Assembly: GCF_004405125.1 (NCBI RefSeq)
Contig: NZ_SORX01000003.1
Coordinates: 246,128-310,127, forward strand
Length of the DNA stretch: 64,000 nt
Direction of reading: 5' to 3'
DNA from: Jeotgalibacillus salarius
Lineage (GTDB): Bacteria > Bacillota > Bacilli > Bacillales > Jeotgalibacillaceae
Position 1 is the stretch's first letter; each line of letters starts with the position of its first letter. A program made the position numbers and the translations under genes. The notes beneath the pieces are model-generated. The model ran no database searches. It was given only the letters and a program-made list of their open reading frames with translations, and was not told where the DNA came from. Positions 32,144-41,211 of the stretch are shown piece after piece.

Positions 32144-32182
32144 AAAACCCTGTTGATACCATTGTATCGAACAGGGTTTCCA
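32144..32182 (-). terminator. Terminator of the YeiH-type gene
   Basis: AAACCCTGTTCGATAC pairs with GTATCAACAGGGTTT around a 4-nt loop (one extra base) and is followed on the minus strand by TTTTTC. Confidence 0.88.
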
Positions 32183-32203
32183 ACTACTACCTTTTTTCAT
32201 TTT

Positions 32204-33196
32204 TTAAACAACAAAAAACGTCCACACAGAAAGTACAACTGACACGCATAAAATAATCAAAAATGGTCTCATTGCCTGACTGCGGATATCCTGCAGACTC
32301 ACGTTCAGTCCTAGCCCGACCATTGCAGCTGTTAATAACCATGTTGTGAGACCTGAAACAAATTCAAGCACTTCATCTGAAACCGGAATGACCGGCCCAA
32401 TCACATAAGTCCCTACAATACTCATCAGTAAAAACCCGATCAGAAACCATGGGAAACTGACTTTTGCTTCAGCTGATTCCACTGACTTTCTGTTCATCCA
32501 GTACATCAGAATAAAGCACAGCGGGATCAGTAAGAATACTCTGCCCAGCTTTGCGAGAAGCGCCATTGCAAGACCATCTTCCCCTGCCGGCTCTCCCGCA
32601 AGCGCCACATGTGCGACTTCATGCAGACTCAGTCCTGCCCACATCCCGTATTCAATATCAGTGAGTGGCAGCACCGGGCGTAATAACGTATAGATAATGG
32701 CAAAAACCGTTCCCAGCAGCGCAATAATCCCTACGCTCATCGCTGTATCCTTCTCTTTCACTTTTAAAATCGGTGCGACTGCAGCAATAGCAGCTGCCCC
32801 ACACACGCCAGTTCCCACAGCTACAAGCATGGAGATAGCCTTATCCGCTTTAAATACTTTCGCAAGCCACACGGTTACGACAATCGCAAAGATAATGACA
32901 GCTGCATCTCTTATTAATAATCCGAAGCCGTCCTGTAAAACAATCTCAATATTTAATTTCAATCCGTATAACACAATCGCTGCACGCAGTAGACGTTTCG
33001 TTGAAAATGTAATACCCGGTCTCAATTTGTCCGGGTATCCGAAAATCTGGCGGTAAAACACTGCTATCAGAATGGCTGCAGCAAGCTGTCCCGCCCGGTC
33101 AAATCCGGGAACCATTGCAAGTAAATAGCCAAGACCTGCGATCAAAAATGTAAATAAGACACCTGTCAGCCAGGCGGTTTTAGTAGATTCGTTCAT
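32204..33196 (-). CDS. YeiH-family putative sulfate exporter
   Basis: A 330-residue membrane protein with about ten helices of the UPF0324/YeiH family. Recognisable segments are RQIFGYPDKLRPGITFSTK, the LLRAAIVLYGLKL helix, GTGVCGAAAIAAVAPILKVK and GMWAGLSLHEVAHVALAGE. The E. coli and Bacillus relatives are annotated as putative sulfate exporters, but direct evidence is limited. It is transcribed alone, with no LysR regulator next to it. Confidence 0.9.
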   Translation of the reverse strand: MNESTKTAWLTGVLFTFLIAGLGYLLAMVPGFDRAGQLAAAILIAVFYRQIFGYPDKLRPGITFSTKRLLRAAIVLYGLKLNIEIVLQDGFGLLIRDAAVIIFAIVVTVWLAKVFKADKAISMLVAVGTGVCGAAAIAAVAPILKVKEKDTAMSVGIIALLGTVFAIIYTLLRPVLPLTDIEYGMWAGLSLHEVAHVALAGEPAGEDGLAMALLAKLGRVFLLIPLCFILMYWMNRKSVESAEAKVSFPWFLIGFLLMSIVGTYVIGPVIPVSDEVLEFVSGLTTWLLTAAMVGLGLNVSLQDIRSQAMRPFLIILCVSVVLSVWTFFVV

Positions 33197-33282
33197 CAGC
33201 TCACCCCGGCATCTACTATACGCCTGGTTTGATCATTAGAAAAGCAGAAACTACGATATTCATCGTATTCTGATCATACTGA

Positions 33283-33312
33283 AAATAAGCAGGTGACAGC
33301 ACCTGCTTATTA
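33283..33312 (-). terminator. Terminator of the PPOX gene
   Basis: AATAAGCAGGTG pairs with CACCTGCTTATT around CTGT, and TTTTC follows on the minus strand. Confidence 0.88.
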
Positions 33313-33314
33313 AA

Positions 33315-33935
33315 TCAGTACAACTTATTCTCATAGCTGTTTTTCAGCTTTTCTTCCACGCCCTCCTCGGTCAGATTCGGCAGTTTTGCATGTGCCTGAA
33401 TGGCTCGAGCCGGCTTTGGCAGCTCCTCTTTTTCTAACCAGGAATCCGGCTTCCAAAGTCCTGATCTGATAAAAGCTTTTGCACAGTGAATAAAGCACTC
33501 ATCAACACTCACCTTAATCGCAAGGAGCGGGCTTTTACCGTTCACTGCCATCTTCTCAAGAGTGGACGGTTCTGTGATAAGAACTGCACGCCCATTAATC
33601 CTGAGCGTCTCTCCAAGTCCCGGAATCATAAATAATAATCCGATGCGGGGATTTTCCAGCAGATTCGATAATGAATCCGCTCTTTTATTTCCCGGTCGCT
33701 CCGGAATCAGCAGGTGCTGTTCATCCTCGACGACAACAAAACCCGGTGCATCTCCCCTTGGTGAAGCATCACAATATCCATTTACATCAGCCGTGGAAAT
33801 TGTTAAAAATGGCGACTTACTGATGAAGCTGCGACAATGCTCATCCAGATGATCAATTACTTTATTTTGTACCAGCTGACTCGGTTCACCTAAATATTCT
33901 CTGAGTTGTTCCTCAGTTTTGATATCTCCGATCAT
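33315..33935 (-). CDS. Pyridoxamine 5'-phosphate oxidase-fold flavoprotein
   Basis: A 206-residue split-barrel FMN-binding protein of the PPOX family (MSMEG_1061-like subgroup): FLTISTADVNGYCDASPRGD, EDEQHLLIPERPGNKRADSL, NPRIGLLFMIPGLGETLRIN and DECFIHCAKAFIRSGLW are characteristic. These proteins reduce F420- or FMN-dependent small molecules; the substrate is unknown. The start overlaps the stop of the small upstream membrane gene by four bases. Confidence 0.88.
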   Translation of the reverse strand: MIGDIKTEEQLREYLGEPSQLVQNKVIDHLDEHCRSFISKSPFLTISTADVNGYCDASPRGDAPGFVVVEDEQHLLIPERPGNKRADSLSNLLENPRIGLLFMIPGLGETLRINGRAVLITEPSTLEKMAVNGKSPLLAIKVSVDECFIHCAKAFIRSGLWKPDSWLEKEELPKPARAIQAHAKLPNLTEEGVEEKLKNSYENKLY

Positions 33936-34153
33936 ATAGTCCTTCTCCCAACTTTTTGTGATAATAGAAACGCAATACTCGCAGATCCCAGCACCACAAG
34001 ACTGTTAACAAGCGTCATGTTTTCAGCGATTGACTGCGTCCCTGATCCCTGCGTGTATGTATACGTCAGCCATAACCCTGACCCTATTTGATATGCAGCC
34101 AGCAATATGATTAGACTCCCAATAAAAATTAAGTATCTTTTCACGTTCATCAC
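33932..34153 (-). CDS. Small two-helix membrane protein
   Basis: A 73-residue protein with two transmembrane helices (YLIFIGSLIILLAAYQIG and TLVNSLVVLGSASIAFLL) around a Thr/Gly-rich loop. AGAGGTG serves as ribosome site; GTG 34153, ATG 34150 or a GTG six bases further on are all possible starts. Its stop overlaps the start of the PPOX gene, so the two are coupled. No family recognised. Confidence 0.65.
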   Translation of the reverse strand: MMNVKRYLIFIGSLIILLAAYQIGSGLWLTYTYTQGSGTQSIAENMTLVNSLVVLGSASIAFLLSQKVGRRTI

Positions 34154-34270
34154 CTCTTGTTTACATTTACGTTTGGGAACTAATTTAGTTTCATAAGACA
34201 GATAGACTTCTTCATTTACATGAAAAGGAAATAGATGGATAATAGAAGGAAATCACTAAAGGAGAATGTT

Positions 34271-34552
34271 ATGAAGTATTCAATTTTTCGATGGCTTCAT
34301 ATTGCGGGTAGCGGCATCATAACGATTCCGTTCAGTCTTTTCCTGGCTTCCGGCTTTATTGGTGAAAATTATAACGATGAACTCTTTCTCGCACCTGGAT
34401 TTCTGACCTTTATCGGAGTCTGGCTAATTGGCGCAGTGCTAATGTTCATCAATAAAACTAAAATAATCGGTATGATTTTAACGTCATTGCCTGCAGTATT
34501 TTATGTGGCCGTTATCGTTTACGTTGTGATCATACCCGCTCTGACTTACTGA
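34271..34552 (+). CDS. Three-helix membrane protein
   Basis: A 93-residue protein with three hydrophobic helices (about 8-27, 38-56, 61-88). The ATG at 34271 has AAAGGAG at ideal distance; the frame from 34235 includes that site and is not used. Function and family are unknown. It is monocistronic and lies 84 nt upstream of the M14-type peptidase, in the same direction, so cotranscription is possible. Confidence 0.7.
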   Translation: MKYSIFRWLHIAGSGIITIPFSLFLASGFIGENYNDELFLAPGFLTFIGVWLIGAVLMFINKTKIIGMILTSLPAVFYVAVIVYVVIIPALTY

Positions 34553-34635
34553 ACCTGCAGTCTCCTCATGGTTTATAAATCCTGATAAGTGGAAAGCAAG
34601 AAATAATAGATACCGTACAGGAGAGGATGCAGACC

Positions 34636-35769
34636 ATGAAAACCATTGAAGAGTATTTTCCGGTTACATATGAACAATCGAGAGAAACGTTTCGCAGCAA
34701 CCTTGAAAAGATCAGCCTTTACTGGCCTGAAGCAGAGCTGACGACACGTCCGATTGGTAAGGAAGAAGATAATACAATTGATATGATCTATTCAGGCGGG
34801 ACTGAAACAAATGAGCGAGTATTATTGATGACTGCCGGTGAACATGGCATTGAAGGTTATGCCGGAGCTGCAATGCTTGATGTCTTTGTTCAGGAAGTTG
34901 CAGAGCAGATTGATCCAAAGCGAACGGGGATATGCCTGATCCATGCAGTCAACCCATGGGGAATGAGAAATTTCCGGCGTGTAACAGAGAATAACGTCGA
35001 TTTGAACCGTAATTACCTCGTAGATCCCGAACAGGTACCACAAGACGTCAATGAAAATTACGAAAACGTGATGAAGGTCTTTCTGCCGAATGGCATCATA
35101 GATAACTATCACCTGGCAAGAATTGACCTTCAGACAAAGCTTGCAAAAGGCCTTGTTTCTGAAGGTCACAGCGGTCTGACGAGTGCAAAGGGAATGGGTC
35201 AGTACGAATTCCCAACAGGCGTTTATTATGGTGGAAAAGAAAAAGAAGAAAATGCGATATTCCTCCAGGCGATTCAGGAAAAACTGCTTTACGAATATCC
35301 GCGGGTGATTCATATGGACTGGCATACAGCGCTTGGACCAACAAATGAAGTTACCATGCTCCTGAGTGAAGATGACGGCCGCTCGCTGAAAGAACTGAAG
35401 AAAACATATGGACTGAAAAATATCCAGCAATTCACGCCGGAGAAAACAAAAGGTGATTCCACTCATCACTTTTATGCACTTAAAAACAGACAATATCCTG
35501 ATACCTATTTGTTTTCCGCATTGTTTGAATTTGGCACATTCGGAACAAGCATGAGTGCCAGCCTGCGGGAATTCATGACGATTATTCTTGAAAACAGACT
35601 TCATCATGATGGGGCAGAGCACGAAAAAGACAGACAGGCGATTCTGGATGAGTTCAAAGCGATGTTCTATCCGGAAGAAAAAGAATGGCGTCTTGCTGTT
35701 TTAGCAGAAGGCCGGAAAGCAATGTCCAGCTTATTGAAGAATGAAGGGTTGTTTACAATTAGAGGTTAA
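34636..35769 (+). CDS. DUF2817-type M14-family metallopeptidase-like protein
   Basis: A 377-residue cytoplasmic protein related to zinc carboxypeptidases (M14, DUF2817). Zinc-ligand motifs can be seen: GEHGIEGYAGAAML (His and Glu, about residues 68-81), NPWGMRNFRRVTENNVDLNR and the later MDWHTALGP with the third histidine. FGTFGTSMSASLREFM near the C-terminus is also conserved in the family. There is no signal peptide. The substrate is unknown. The start is the ATG at 34636, with GAGAGGATG upstream. Confidence 0.83.
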   Translation: MKTIEEYFPVTYEQSRETFRSNLEKISLYWPEAELTTRPIGKEEDNTIDMIYSGGTETNERVLLMTAGEHGIEGYAGAAMLDVFVQEVAEQIDPKRTGICLIHAVNPWGMRNFRRVTENNVDLNRNYLVDPEQVPQDVNENYENVMKVFLPNGIIDNYHLARIDLQTKLAKGLVSEGHSGLTSAKGMGQYEFPTGVYYGGKEKEENAIFLQAIQEKLLYEYPRVIHMDWHTALGPTNEVTMLLSEDDGRSLKELKKTYGLKNIQQFTPEKTKGDSTHHFYALKNRQYPDTYLFSALFEFGTFGTSMSASLREFMTIILENRLHHDGAEHEKDRQAILDEFKAMFYPEEKEWRLAVLAEGRKAMSSLLKNEGLFTIRG

Positions 35770-35774
35770 CGCAA

Positions 35775-35808
35775 AAAGAGGATTGCCCTGGGACAATCCT
35801 CTTTTATT
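35775..35808 (+). terminator. Terminator of the DUF2817 gene
   Basis: AAGAGGATTG pairs with CAATCCTCTT around an 8-nt loop, with a T-rich tail. Confidence 0.9.
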
Positions 35809-35950
35809 TATGCCGTCATTTCCAACTAAGAAGCAGTACACGTGAACGTCGCATTTCATGATTTGAGTGCCGTATTATGACTCAGGACGGAATGATACAC
35901 CCGGTTTAATGGTCGCATCAATGGATTTGACCGTCATTGCCCGCTTGCAG

Positions 35951-36382
35951 TTAACCCCAGCGTCCTCTTTTTTCTTTCTGAAGGAATTCGATAAAAAGAT
36001 CTACACCCTTCAATGCATCATTCCGTACACGTCTTAAATATTCTTCTCGATAGTCACTATCACTTTCCGCGATCCGCTTCAGCATGTAGTCCTGTGTCTG
36101 TGTAACGACTTCTGTTCGTTTAAGTTTGGCTTCTTTTGACAACGCCATGCCGACAGCGCCGAGCACGGCAAACAATAGAAGTGCCGGAATGATTTCAGTC
36201 GAGACCCCAAAAGGGAGAATGATCAGAAACAGGTTTAGCATAGAAACGACAACAAGTGGTGTGCCCCAAAGTCTGTATTTCAAAAACTGCTTCGTGATTG
36301 GCTCAATTTTATCGTTAAGCTTTGAAAGCTCCTGCTGAATATAAGGCGGGTACTGTTCAAGTTTTTTATCCATCATATACAA
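35951..36382 (-). CDS. Two-helix membrane protein (DUF5392-like)
   Basis: A 143-residue protein: a helical, charged N-terminus (YPPYIQQELSKLNDKIEP), two central membrane helices (about 41-58 and 62-80), and a long charged C-terminal helix with DYMLKRIAESDSDYREEYLR. This layout resembles the DUF5392 family of Bacillus; I am not certain of the match. The function is unknown. The start could be the second or third Met. Confidence 0.6.
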   Translation of the reverse strand: MYMMDKKLEQYPPYIQQELSKLNDKIEPITKQFLKYRLWGTPLVVVSMLNLFLIILPFGVSTEIIPALLLFAVLGAVGMALSKEAKLKRTEVVTQTQDYMLKRIAESDSDYREEYLRRVRNDALKGVDLFIEFLQKEKRGRWG

Positions 36383-36561
36383 TCAGCTTCTTTCTGCTTA
36401 TTTGATGTGCTCACTAATTTCTTCTTGAGAAAATTATAATGTGAGTTCATCCCGCAAGTCAAAGACTGTGATTTACAGAAAGGAAATGGATTCAGACTCA
36501 CAAAGTGGTAGATTCCCTGATTCATGAAATATGGATGAGAGTCAGTCCGCAATTTTCTCTT

Positions 36562-37524
36562 TTAAAAAATATAATAATAAACCATATGGAAAAATACAGG
36601 CGCTGTATAAGTCAGGCTATCAACCTTATTAATCGTCTTACTTTCAATCACCCGTCCATTGACTGTTTCTTTCAGAAAGAAATTTCGTTTCAGAACAGAC
36701 ATCACAACTGTTCCGAAAAATCCTGTTACGCTAATTAACAGTCCGGAGAAAATACTGAAGCTAAGGTTCATCGGTGTAATATAAGGCGCTATAATGACAG
36801 ACAAAAGAACCGTTCCAATAACGCCTGCCGCAAAACCATCCCAAGTCAGATCGGGATTTGCAGACGGCAGCAGTTTTTTCTTGCCGAATTTTTTCGATAC
36901 CAGCAGATGAATCACATCGTTAGCCTGCGTCAGGGGAACCAAATACAGCACCATTAATGCGCCATACTGTTCTGCGATCCGTACGTCATGTCTCGTGATC
37001 TCAGGCATCGTCGCAAACAATGCCAGATGACTGATCCCAAACACCAGTAGCATTAATCCCCACTGCGTCATACTGACCGACTTTAGGAAACCGGCACTGC
37101 CATTCCTGAAAATTCTTACGAGTGGCAGGAATAAAAACACATAGATTGGAATAAAGACAATAAACATGCCATACCAGCCAATATAGATCCAGAAAAAATT
37201 CAACGGAATTGCAAGGTAAGCCCAGATAAAAATTCTTCTGTCCTGCTTCCTCGTTTCAAGCATCGAAAAATATTCACGGAGTGCCAGGAAGCATAAAATC
37301 ATCAGTGAGATCAGCGAGACCGTCGGATGAAAAGCCATTGAGAGCACAAAGATAATCGCCATACCCCACCACAGCTTCGTTCTGATCATTAATTCATCAT
37401 ATTTATCGCTGCCCTTATTTTTCCTTTTATGAAAGTATGTTATAACTGAAACAACGAGACTGACTAAAATAAGTAGTAAGAAAATAAAATATATGTATTG
37501 CAACACATCATTCAACTGCTTCAC
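36562..37524 (-). CDS. Phosphatidate cytidylyltransferase-like (CdsA) membrane protein
   Basis: A 320-residue, eight-helix membrane protein of the CdsA group, which makes CDP-diacylglycerol or related CDP-lipids. The C-terminal signature is present as QANDVIHLLVSKKFGKKKLL followed by PSANPDLTWDGFAAG, with the conserved Asp residues and the Lys-Thr/Trp-Glu-like segment. It differs from a housekeeping CdsA in length and context, so it may be a paralogue acting on another lipid. The start may be the GTG at 37524 or a TTG nine bases later, which has GAGGTG before it. Confidence 0.8.
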   Translation of the reverse strand: MKQLNDVLQYIYFIFLLLILVSLVVSVITYFHKRKNKGSDKYDELMIRTKLWWGMAIIFVLSMAFHPTVSLISLMILCFLALREYFSMLETRKQDRRIFIWAYLAIPLNFFWIYIGWYGMFIVFIPIYVFLFLPLVRIFRNGSAGFLKSVSMTQWGLMLLVFGISHLALFATMPEITRHDVRIAEQYGALMVLYLVPLTQANDVIHLLVSKKFGKKKLLPSANPDLTWDGFAAGVIGTVLLSVIIAPYITPMNLSFSIFSGLLISVTGFFGTVVMSVLKRNFFLKETVNGRVIESKTINKVDSLTYTAPVFFHMVYYYIF

Positions 37525-37555
37525 CTCAACTTTCCTGAAGGGAGTGACAACTTCT

Positions 37556-38113
37556 TTGGATAATCAAAAGATCTATATTCTTTTAACGGATACCGGCACC
37601 GCCTTTACTAAAACAATTAAACGCTATACAAAAGCGCCTTATAATCATTCTTCACTTTCCTTAGACCGGGAGCTGATTCAATTATATAGCTTCGGCCGCA
37701 AAAATCCTAATAACCCCTTTAATGGCGGATTCGTCCAGGAAGATGTGCTGAAGGGCACCTATAAAAAGTTTCCTAACACAACCTGTGCTGTATATGAAAT
37801 GACCATCACTACCCGTCAATACGAAAAAATCACCAGAATGATTCGTTTATTTCAAAAAAAGGACCAAAAAACGATTTATAATTTGCTCGGTGTATTCGGC
37901 GTGGCTTTCAAAGAACCGTTTGAACCGCATGGCTCTTACTTCTGCTCACAATTTGTAGCAGAGATTCTACACCGGGCAGGCGTGAAGCTCTGGGATAAGC
38001 TTCCTGCGCTTGTTGAGCCGGATGACTTCAGGAAGTCTGAGAAAACAGTGTTAATTTATGAAGGACTGCTGACTGCCTATGAACCTGTATCCGGACGTAA
38101 AAAAGCAGAGTGA
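37556..38113 (+). CDS. YiiX-like permuted NlpC/P60 (papain-like) amidase
   Basis: A 185-residue protein of the permuted papain-like YiiX/YaeF group: IYILLTDTGTAFTKTIKRYT with YNHSSLSLD (catalytic His) comes first, and the cysteine segment SYFCSQFVAEIL comes later (about 137-148), which is the reversed order typical of the group. It probably cleaves amide or ester bonds of lipids or peptides. The TTG at 37556 has AAGGGAG upstream; an in-frame GTG at 37544 overlaps it. It is divergent from the CdsA-like gene with only about 30 nt between them. Confidence 0.75.
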   Translation: MDNQKIYILLTDTGTAFTKTIKRYTKAPYNHSSLSLDRELIQLYSFGRKNPNNPFNGGFVQEDVLKGTYKKFPNTTCAVYEMTITTRQYEKITRMIRLFQKKDQKTIYNLLGVFGVAFKEPFEPHGSYFCSQFVAEILHRAGVKLWDKLPALVEPDDFRKSEKTVLIYEGLLTAYEPVSGRKKAE

Positions 38114-38134
38114 TTGCGCACTCTGCTTTTCTTT
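38099..38134 (+). terminator. Bidirectional terminator
   Basis: AAAAGCAGAGTG (38101-38112) pairs with CACTCTGCTTTT around a short loop; it contains the stop codon of the YiiX-like gene and abuts the stop of the convergent hydrolase gene. Confidence 0.9.
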
Positions 38135-38834
38135 AAAAATCATATTCTTCAATCATTCGTTTCGTAATTAGTTCATACCCTTTTTCATTCGGATGCAGGG
38201 CATCGCTGAAATACTCTGTGCTTTTCTCTTTCAAAATGCCATCCGTTGCGATAAATTTCACGCGCGGATATTCCTCCACCATACTTTTACTCAGTTCATT
38301 CCAGTCATCTATAATCTGCTGAATTTCCTCATTTTCAGGATAAGGGTTAAACAAACCTAAAAACAGGATGGGTGCCTCAGGATTCTCTTCACGCAGAATC
38401 GTTAAGATCTCTTCAAGGTTCTTTTCATAATCCTCTTTACCTGTCTGAATACGATCATCATATAAAGGATTCAGGTCTCCACCGTTTGTTTTGATCAAAT
38501 CATTTGTCCCGATAAATACAGTAAAATACTCTGCGTTCTTCAGCGTGGCTTTTACTTCTTCATCCTCCAGCTGTGTAAGCAAGCCATCTGTCTGCTGACC
38601 CGGGATTCCATAATTATAGACAGTCAGCGGTTCATCGCGATTTTCATTCACCACTTCTTCAAGGTTTTCTGCATACCCCGCGCCCGACTGATCACCAACA
38701 CCATAGGTTAATGAATCTCCAAGTGCCACGAGCTCCTGCCCGCGCTCAGGTGTATTATGGTCATATATCCACAATCCCCCCGCACCTGCTGCGAGAACAA
38801 TCAGTGCCAGGATTGATAATTTCACTTTATTCAT
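38133..38834 (-). CDS. SGNH/GDSL-family hydrolase, membrane-anchored
   Basis: A 233-residue esterase/lipase-type hydrolase outside the membrane. An uncleaved signal anchor (about 5-23, SILALIVLAAGAGGLWIYD) precedes the SGNH domain: block I LVALGDSLTYGVGD (Ser catalytic), block III VFIGTNDLI, and block V DALHPNEKGYELI (Asp and His). Bacillus YpmR-type proteins share this layout. The substrate is unknown. TAGGAGG lies upstream of the ATG. Confidence 0.9.
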   Translation of the reverse strand: MNKVKLSILALIVLAAGAGGLWIYDHNTPERGQELVALGDSLTYGVGDQSGAGYAENLEEVVNENRDEPLTVYNYGIPGQQTDGLLTQLEDEEVKATLKNAEYFTVFIGTNDLIKTNGGDLNPLYDDRIQTGKEDYEKNLEEILTILREENPEAPILFLGLFNPYPENEEIQQIIDDWNELSKSMVEEYPRVKFIATDGILKEKSTEYFSDALHPNEKGYELITKRMIEEYDF

Positions 38835-38935
38835 TTAAAAAACCTCCTAAGGAATATGGATTCCCCGGGAGGTTCTGATCAAACGCATCTGCTTGTTTTG
38901 TCATTAAAACGTTATATTAAGCGGGTCTGATTACC

Positions 38936-39325
38936 CTATTTCTCGTTTACGACAACAGCCGCATAGCGGTCATGCGCCATGCTTCTGCCATCAACACCTT
39001 CATATGTTTCTTTATCTTTAAAATATTTGAATCCGCCCACAGTATCACGATAAACCATACGTTTTAACAGCTGTTCAGTGGTCAGCGGGAACCCGTCTTC
39101 ACTTTCAAGCTTTAGCCCCATCGCGCGGCAGCCGACTGTCTGCCCGCTGCTCTTCAGCTGAGCGAGTTCAAGTCCCCACATCACTGCAGTTGGTGTGACT
39201 AATGCATGGAAGGCTTCATTTTTGATTTTCTTTCTTAACGCATATTCAACACCTGCTGTGACAGCACTTGATACAGCTAAGTCGATTAAAATGGCTTTCA
39301 GCCGTCTTTTTGTTACTTCATTCAT
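38936..39325 (-). CDS. RDD-family membrane protein
   Basis: A 129-residue protein with the RDD-family pattern: LIDLAVSSAVTAGVEYAL near the start (the Asp of the RDD motif), a second membrane segment ALVTPTAVMWGLELAQL, then GCRAMGLKLESEDG and a later RMVYRDTVGGF. Its start overlaps the stop of the DUF1801 gene by four bases. The role of small RDD proteins is unknown; transport has been suggested for longer members. Confidence 0.7.
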   Translation of the reverse strand: MNEVTKRRLKAILIDLAVSSAVTAGVEYALRKKIKNEAFHALVTPTAVMWGLELAQLKSSGQTVGCRAMGLKLESEDGFPLTTEQLLKRMVYRDTVGGFKYFKDKETYEGVDGRSMAHDRYAAVVVNEK

Positions 39326-39762
39326 GTTTGATCTGCTCCTTCCGCCGGATACGTTTTTTGTAAAAATTCAATTGACTGCCTGATCAGTTTCTTCAGCACT
39401 TCAGTATGTACATCATTCAGCTTATTGATATACACACATGCTTTACCCGAAGTATGCTTACCGAAATCCTCAAGCAGTGCCTCGCGTTCAGCGTCACCTG
39501 TTGCAAAATATAAGCTGATCTTTGCCTTCCTCGGTGAAAAGCCTACAAGCGGTGCATCACCTTCGTGACCGGTTGGATACTTGTAGTGATAAGAACCAAA
39601 TCCGATGATGCTCGGCCCCCACATTTTTGCTTCATAGCCCGAGGTTTCCTCGAAGATTTCAAGCAGCCTGTATGCATCCTCACGCTTCTTTGGAGAATCC
39701 ACTGCTTCAATAAATTCAATGACACTGCCATCATGCTCTTTTGTTTTTTGTTCATAAGCCAT
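39322..39762 (-). CDS. DUF1801-family protein
   Basis: A 146-residue cytosolic protein of the DUF1801/YdhG-like group: GSVIEFIEAVDSPKKREDAYR, KMWGPSIIGFGSYHYKYPTG and KISLYFATGDAEREALLEDFG are characteristic. The family fold is related to SufE/NifU-like or iron-chaperone frataxin-type proteins, but its role is unsettled. It sits in a three-gene operon between two membrane proteins, with zero or four-base overlaps. Confidence 0.82.
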   Translation of the reverse strand: MAYEQKTKEHDGSVIEFIEAVDSPKKREDAYRLLEIFEETSGYEAKMWGPSIIGFGSYHYKYPTGHEGDAPLVGFSPRKAKISLYFATGDAEREALLEDFGKHTSGKACVYINKLNDVHTEVLKKLIRQSIEFLQKTYPAEGADQT

Positions 39763-39978
39763 TTAAGAATCCCCCTTCTGGTCTTTGAAATCATATAGCC
39801 CTCTAAATAGCGTCAAGAGACCACCAAGAATTGCAGATCCAATCATGATGTTAATGTGAAGAGGCACTCCTCCTTCTCCAAGTGGTCCGGTTCTGACATG
39901 AAAATACATAAAATAGACCATCCAAGTGGCTATTCCAAGCATAAAGAAACCACCGGTCACCTGTATCCACTTTCTCAT
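39763..39978 (-). CDS. Small two-helix membrane protein
   Basis: A 71-residue protein with two transmembrane helices (VTGGFFMLGIATWMVYFMYF and INIMIGSAILGGLLTLFRGL) and a short charged tail. It is the first gene of an operon with the DUF1801 and RDD genes; its stop codon directly abuts the next ATG. Unknown function. Confidence 0.68.
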   Translation of the reverse strand: MRKWIQVTGGFFMLGIATWMVYFMYFHVRTGPLGEGGVPLHINIMIGSAILGGLLTLFRGLYDFKDQKGDS

Positions 39979-40025
39979 CGACGACCACTCCTTGGCTTAC
40001 ATACGATTAATTTACTAAAAAAGAT

Positions 40026-41060
40026 TCACTCCCCCTGCCATTTCACATCGTTCCATTCAAACCACCTGCCGTGACCGTCCGTATCACCAATCAAATATCT
40101 GGTGCAGCGACCGTCTACATATAGATCCACTCGCAGCTTTCCATCTGTGATGTTATTGAAAATGTGTGCTGTATCTCTTGTGTCACCAAGCGCTTCAACC
40201 TTCTCCATCAGATCTTCTCTTACATGTGCCGGCATTTGATTGGCTACATGCGTATGAAAAATGCAGAGCAGCGTATCCTGCTCTGACTGACTGGCAAGCT
40301 CAGGCAGCAGGTCGACTCCCTTACCCTCTATGAGCTTCGGCGGGTTTTCTCTTAGAATGACAGAAGCCTGATCAAAGTTTCTCCTTCTGTCATGATGCTC
40401 AGGCCAAATCAGCGCTTTTAACCAGAGACGATCATCTTCATGTGTGAGATCACTGATATTCAGATCCACACCAATCCGGCGTTCCACCGGTGGAACGCCC
40501 ACTGATAAATCAGGCAGGCGGCCATTTCTGACTTCAGATGACAAAGTCAGCATTGACGACTGATTTCCATATAGCGCATCACCATACGAGTAAGCATACT
40601 GATCCCACAACAGCTGAAGACCTGCACTTGTCCCGATTTCAATCAGTGACAGCGGCTTTTTAACTTCCCGATATAATGAGACAAAGACAGGATATAAATA
40701 AGCGCACCTTCTCACTTCATTTGTCTGAACACGGCGCTTTCTTAACAAGTCACGAATCTGTTTATGATGGGTCAGTACGAATTCTTTAAAGGCCGGAAAA
40801 GGTGACTGACCTGTTTCCGGATTTTCCGTCAGACCCGGATAAAAGGCTCTCAGAACATGATGTGATTCTTTCATTAGCAAATACTGAACCGCTCCAAATA
40901 GAAGGTTTGGTACAGGCTGTCCCTCTTTGGCATCCTTACATATTTCAAGAAGCTCTGAGTCTTCTGCAATATTTAACGATAATGCTTTGTAAAAAGGGCT
41001 TGACCCTTCACATTGTTCGATTGCAAACTGCTTAAATGCGTGTGACAACTGACTGTTCAT
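40026..41060 (-). CDS. DUF2332-family protein
   Basis: A 344-residue cytosolic protein. The order LSHAFKQFAIEQCEGSSPFY, LLFGAVQYLLM, LIEIGTSAGLQLLWDQYAY, then RRIGVDLNISDLTHEDDRLW and WPEHHDRRRNF matches DUF2332. The segment EIGTSAGL resembles the glycine-rich loop of SAM-dependent methyltransferases, so a methyltransferase-like fold is plausible, but no activity is known to me. The length is typical and it is transcribed alone. Confidence 0.85.
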   Translation of the reverse strand: MNSQLSHAFKQFAIEQCEGSSPFYKALSLNIAEDSELLEICKDAKEGQPVPNLLFGAVQYLLMKESHHVLRAFYPGLTENPETGQSPFPAFKEFVLTHHKQIRDLLRKRRVQTNEVRRCAYLYPVFVSLYREVKKPLSLIEIGTSAGLQLLWDQYAYSYGDALYGNQSSMLTLSSEVRNGRLPDLSVGVPPVERRIGVDLNISDLTHEDDRLWLKALIWPEHHDRRRNFDQASVILRENPPKLIEGKGVDLLPELASQSEQDTLLCIFHTHVANQMPAHVREDLMEKVEALGDTRDTAHIFNNITDGKLRVDLYVDGRCTRYLIGDTDGHGRWFEWNDVKWQGE

Positions 41061-41211
41061 ATGCGTCCTCCCATTTTCCCCTGTTAACGTATCTTCTTCT
41101 ATACAGCATGTTTGAAATCCTGCATATGGAAATTTACGTTTCGATTGCTTGCCCGGGCTGAATCAAGAGCGTATGCTAAAAAACAGAGATAACGTTTCAG
41201 GAGGGGTACAT

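Noticed and set aside
32129-32200. N-terminal extension beginning MKKGSSWKP for the amber-interrupted gene
   Set aside because: It lies within the terminator hairpin of the upstream gene and has no ribosome site; the GTG at 32128 behind GGGAGGG is better.
34822-35622. Long minus-strand open frame opposite the DUF2817 gene
   Set aside because: It is a shadow of the well-supported plus-strand peptidase gene, with Cys/His/Phe-rich composition and no ribosome site.
35815-35945. GTCATT/GTCGCAT words as another 21-bp array
   Set aside because: Only one interval is exactly 21 bp; the others are 33, 24 and 40, so chance is likely.
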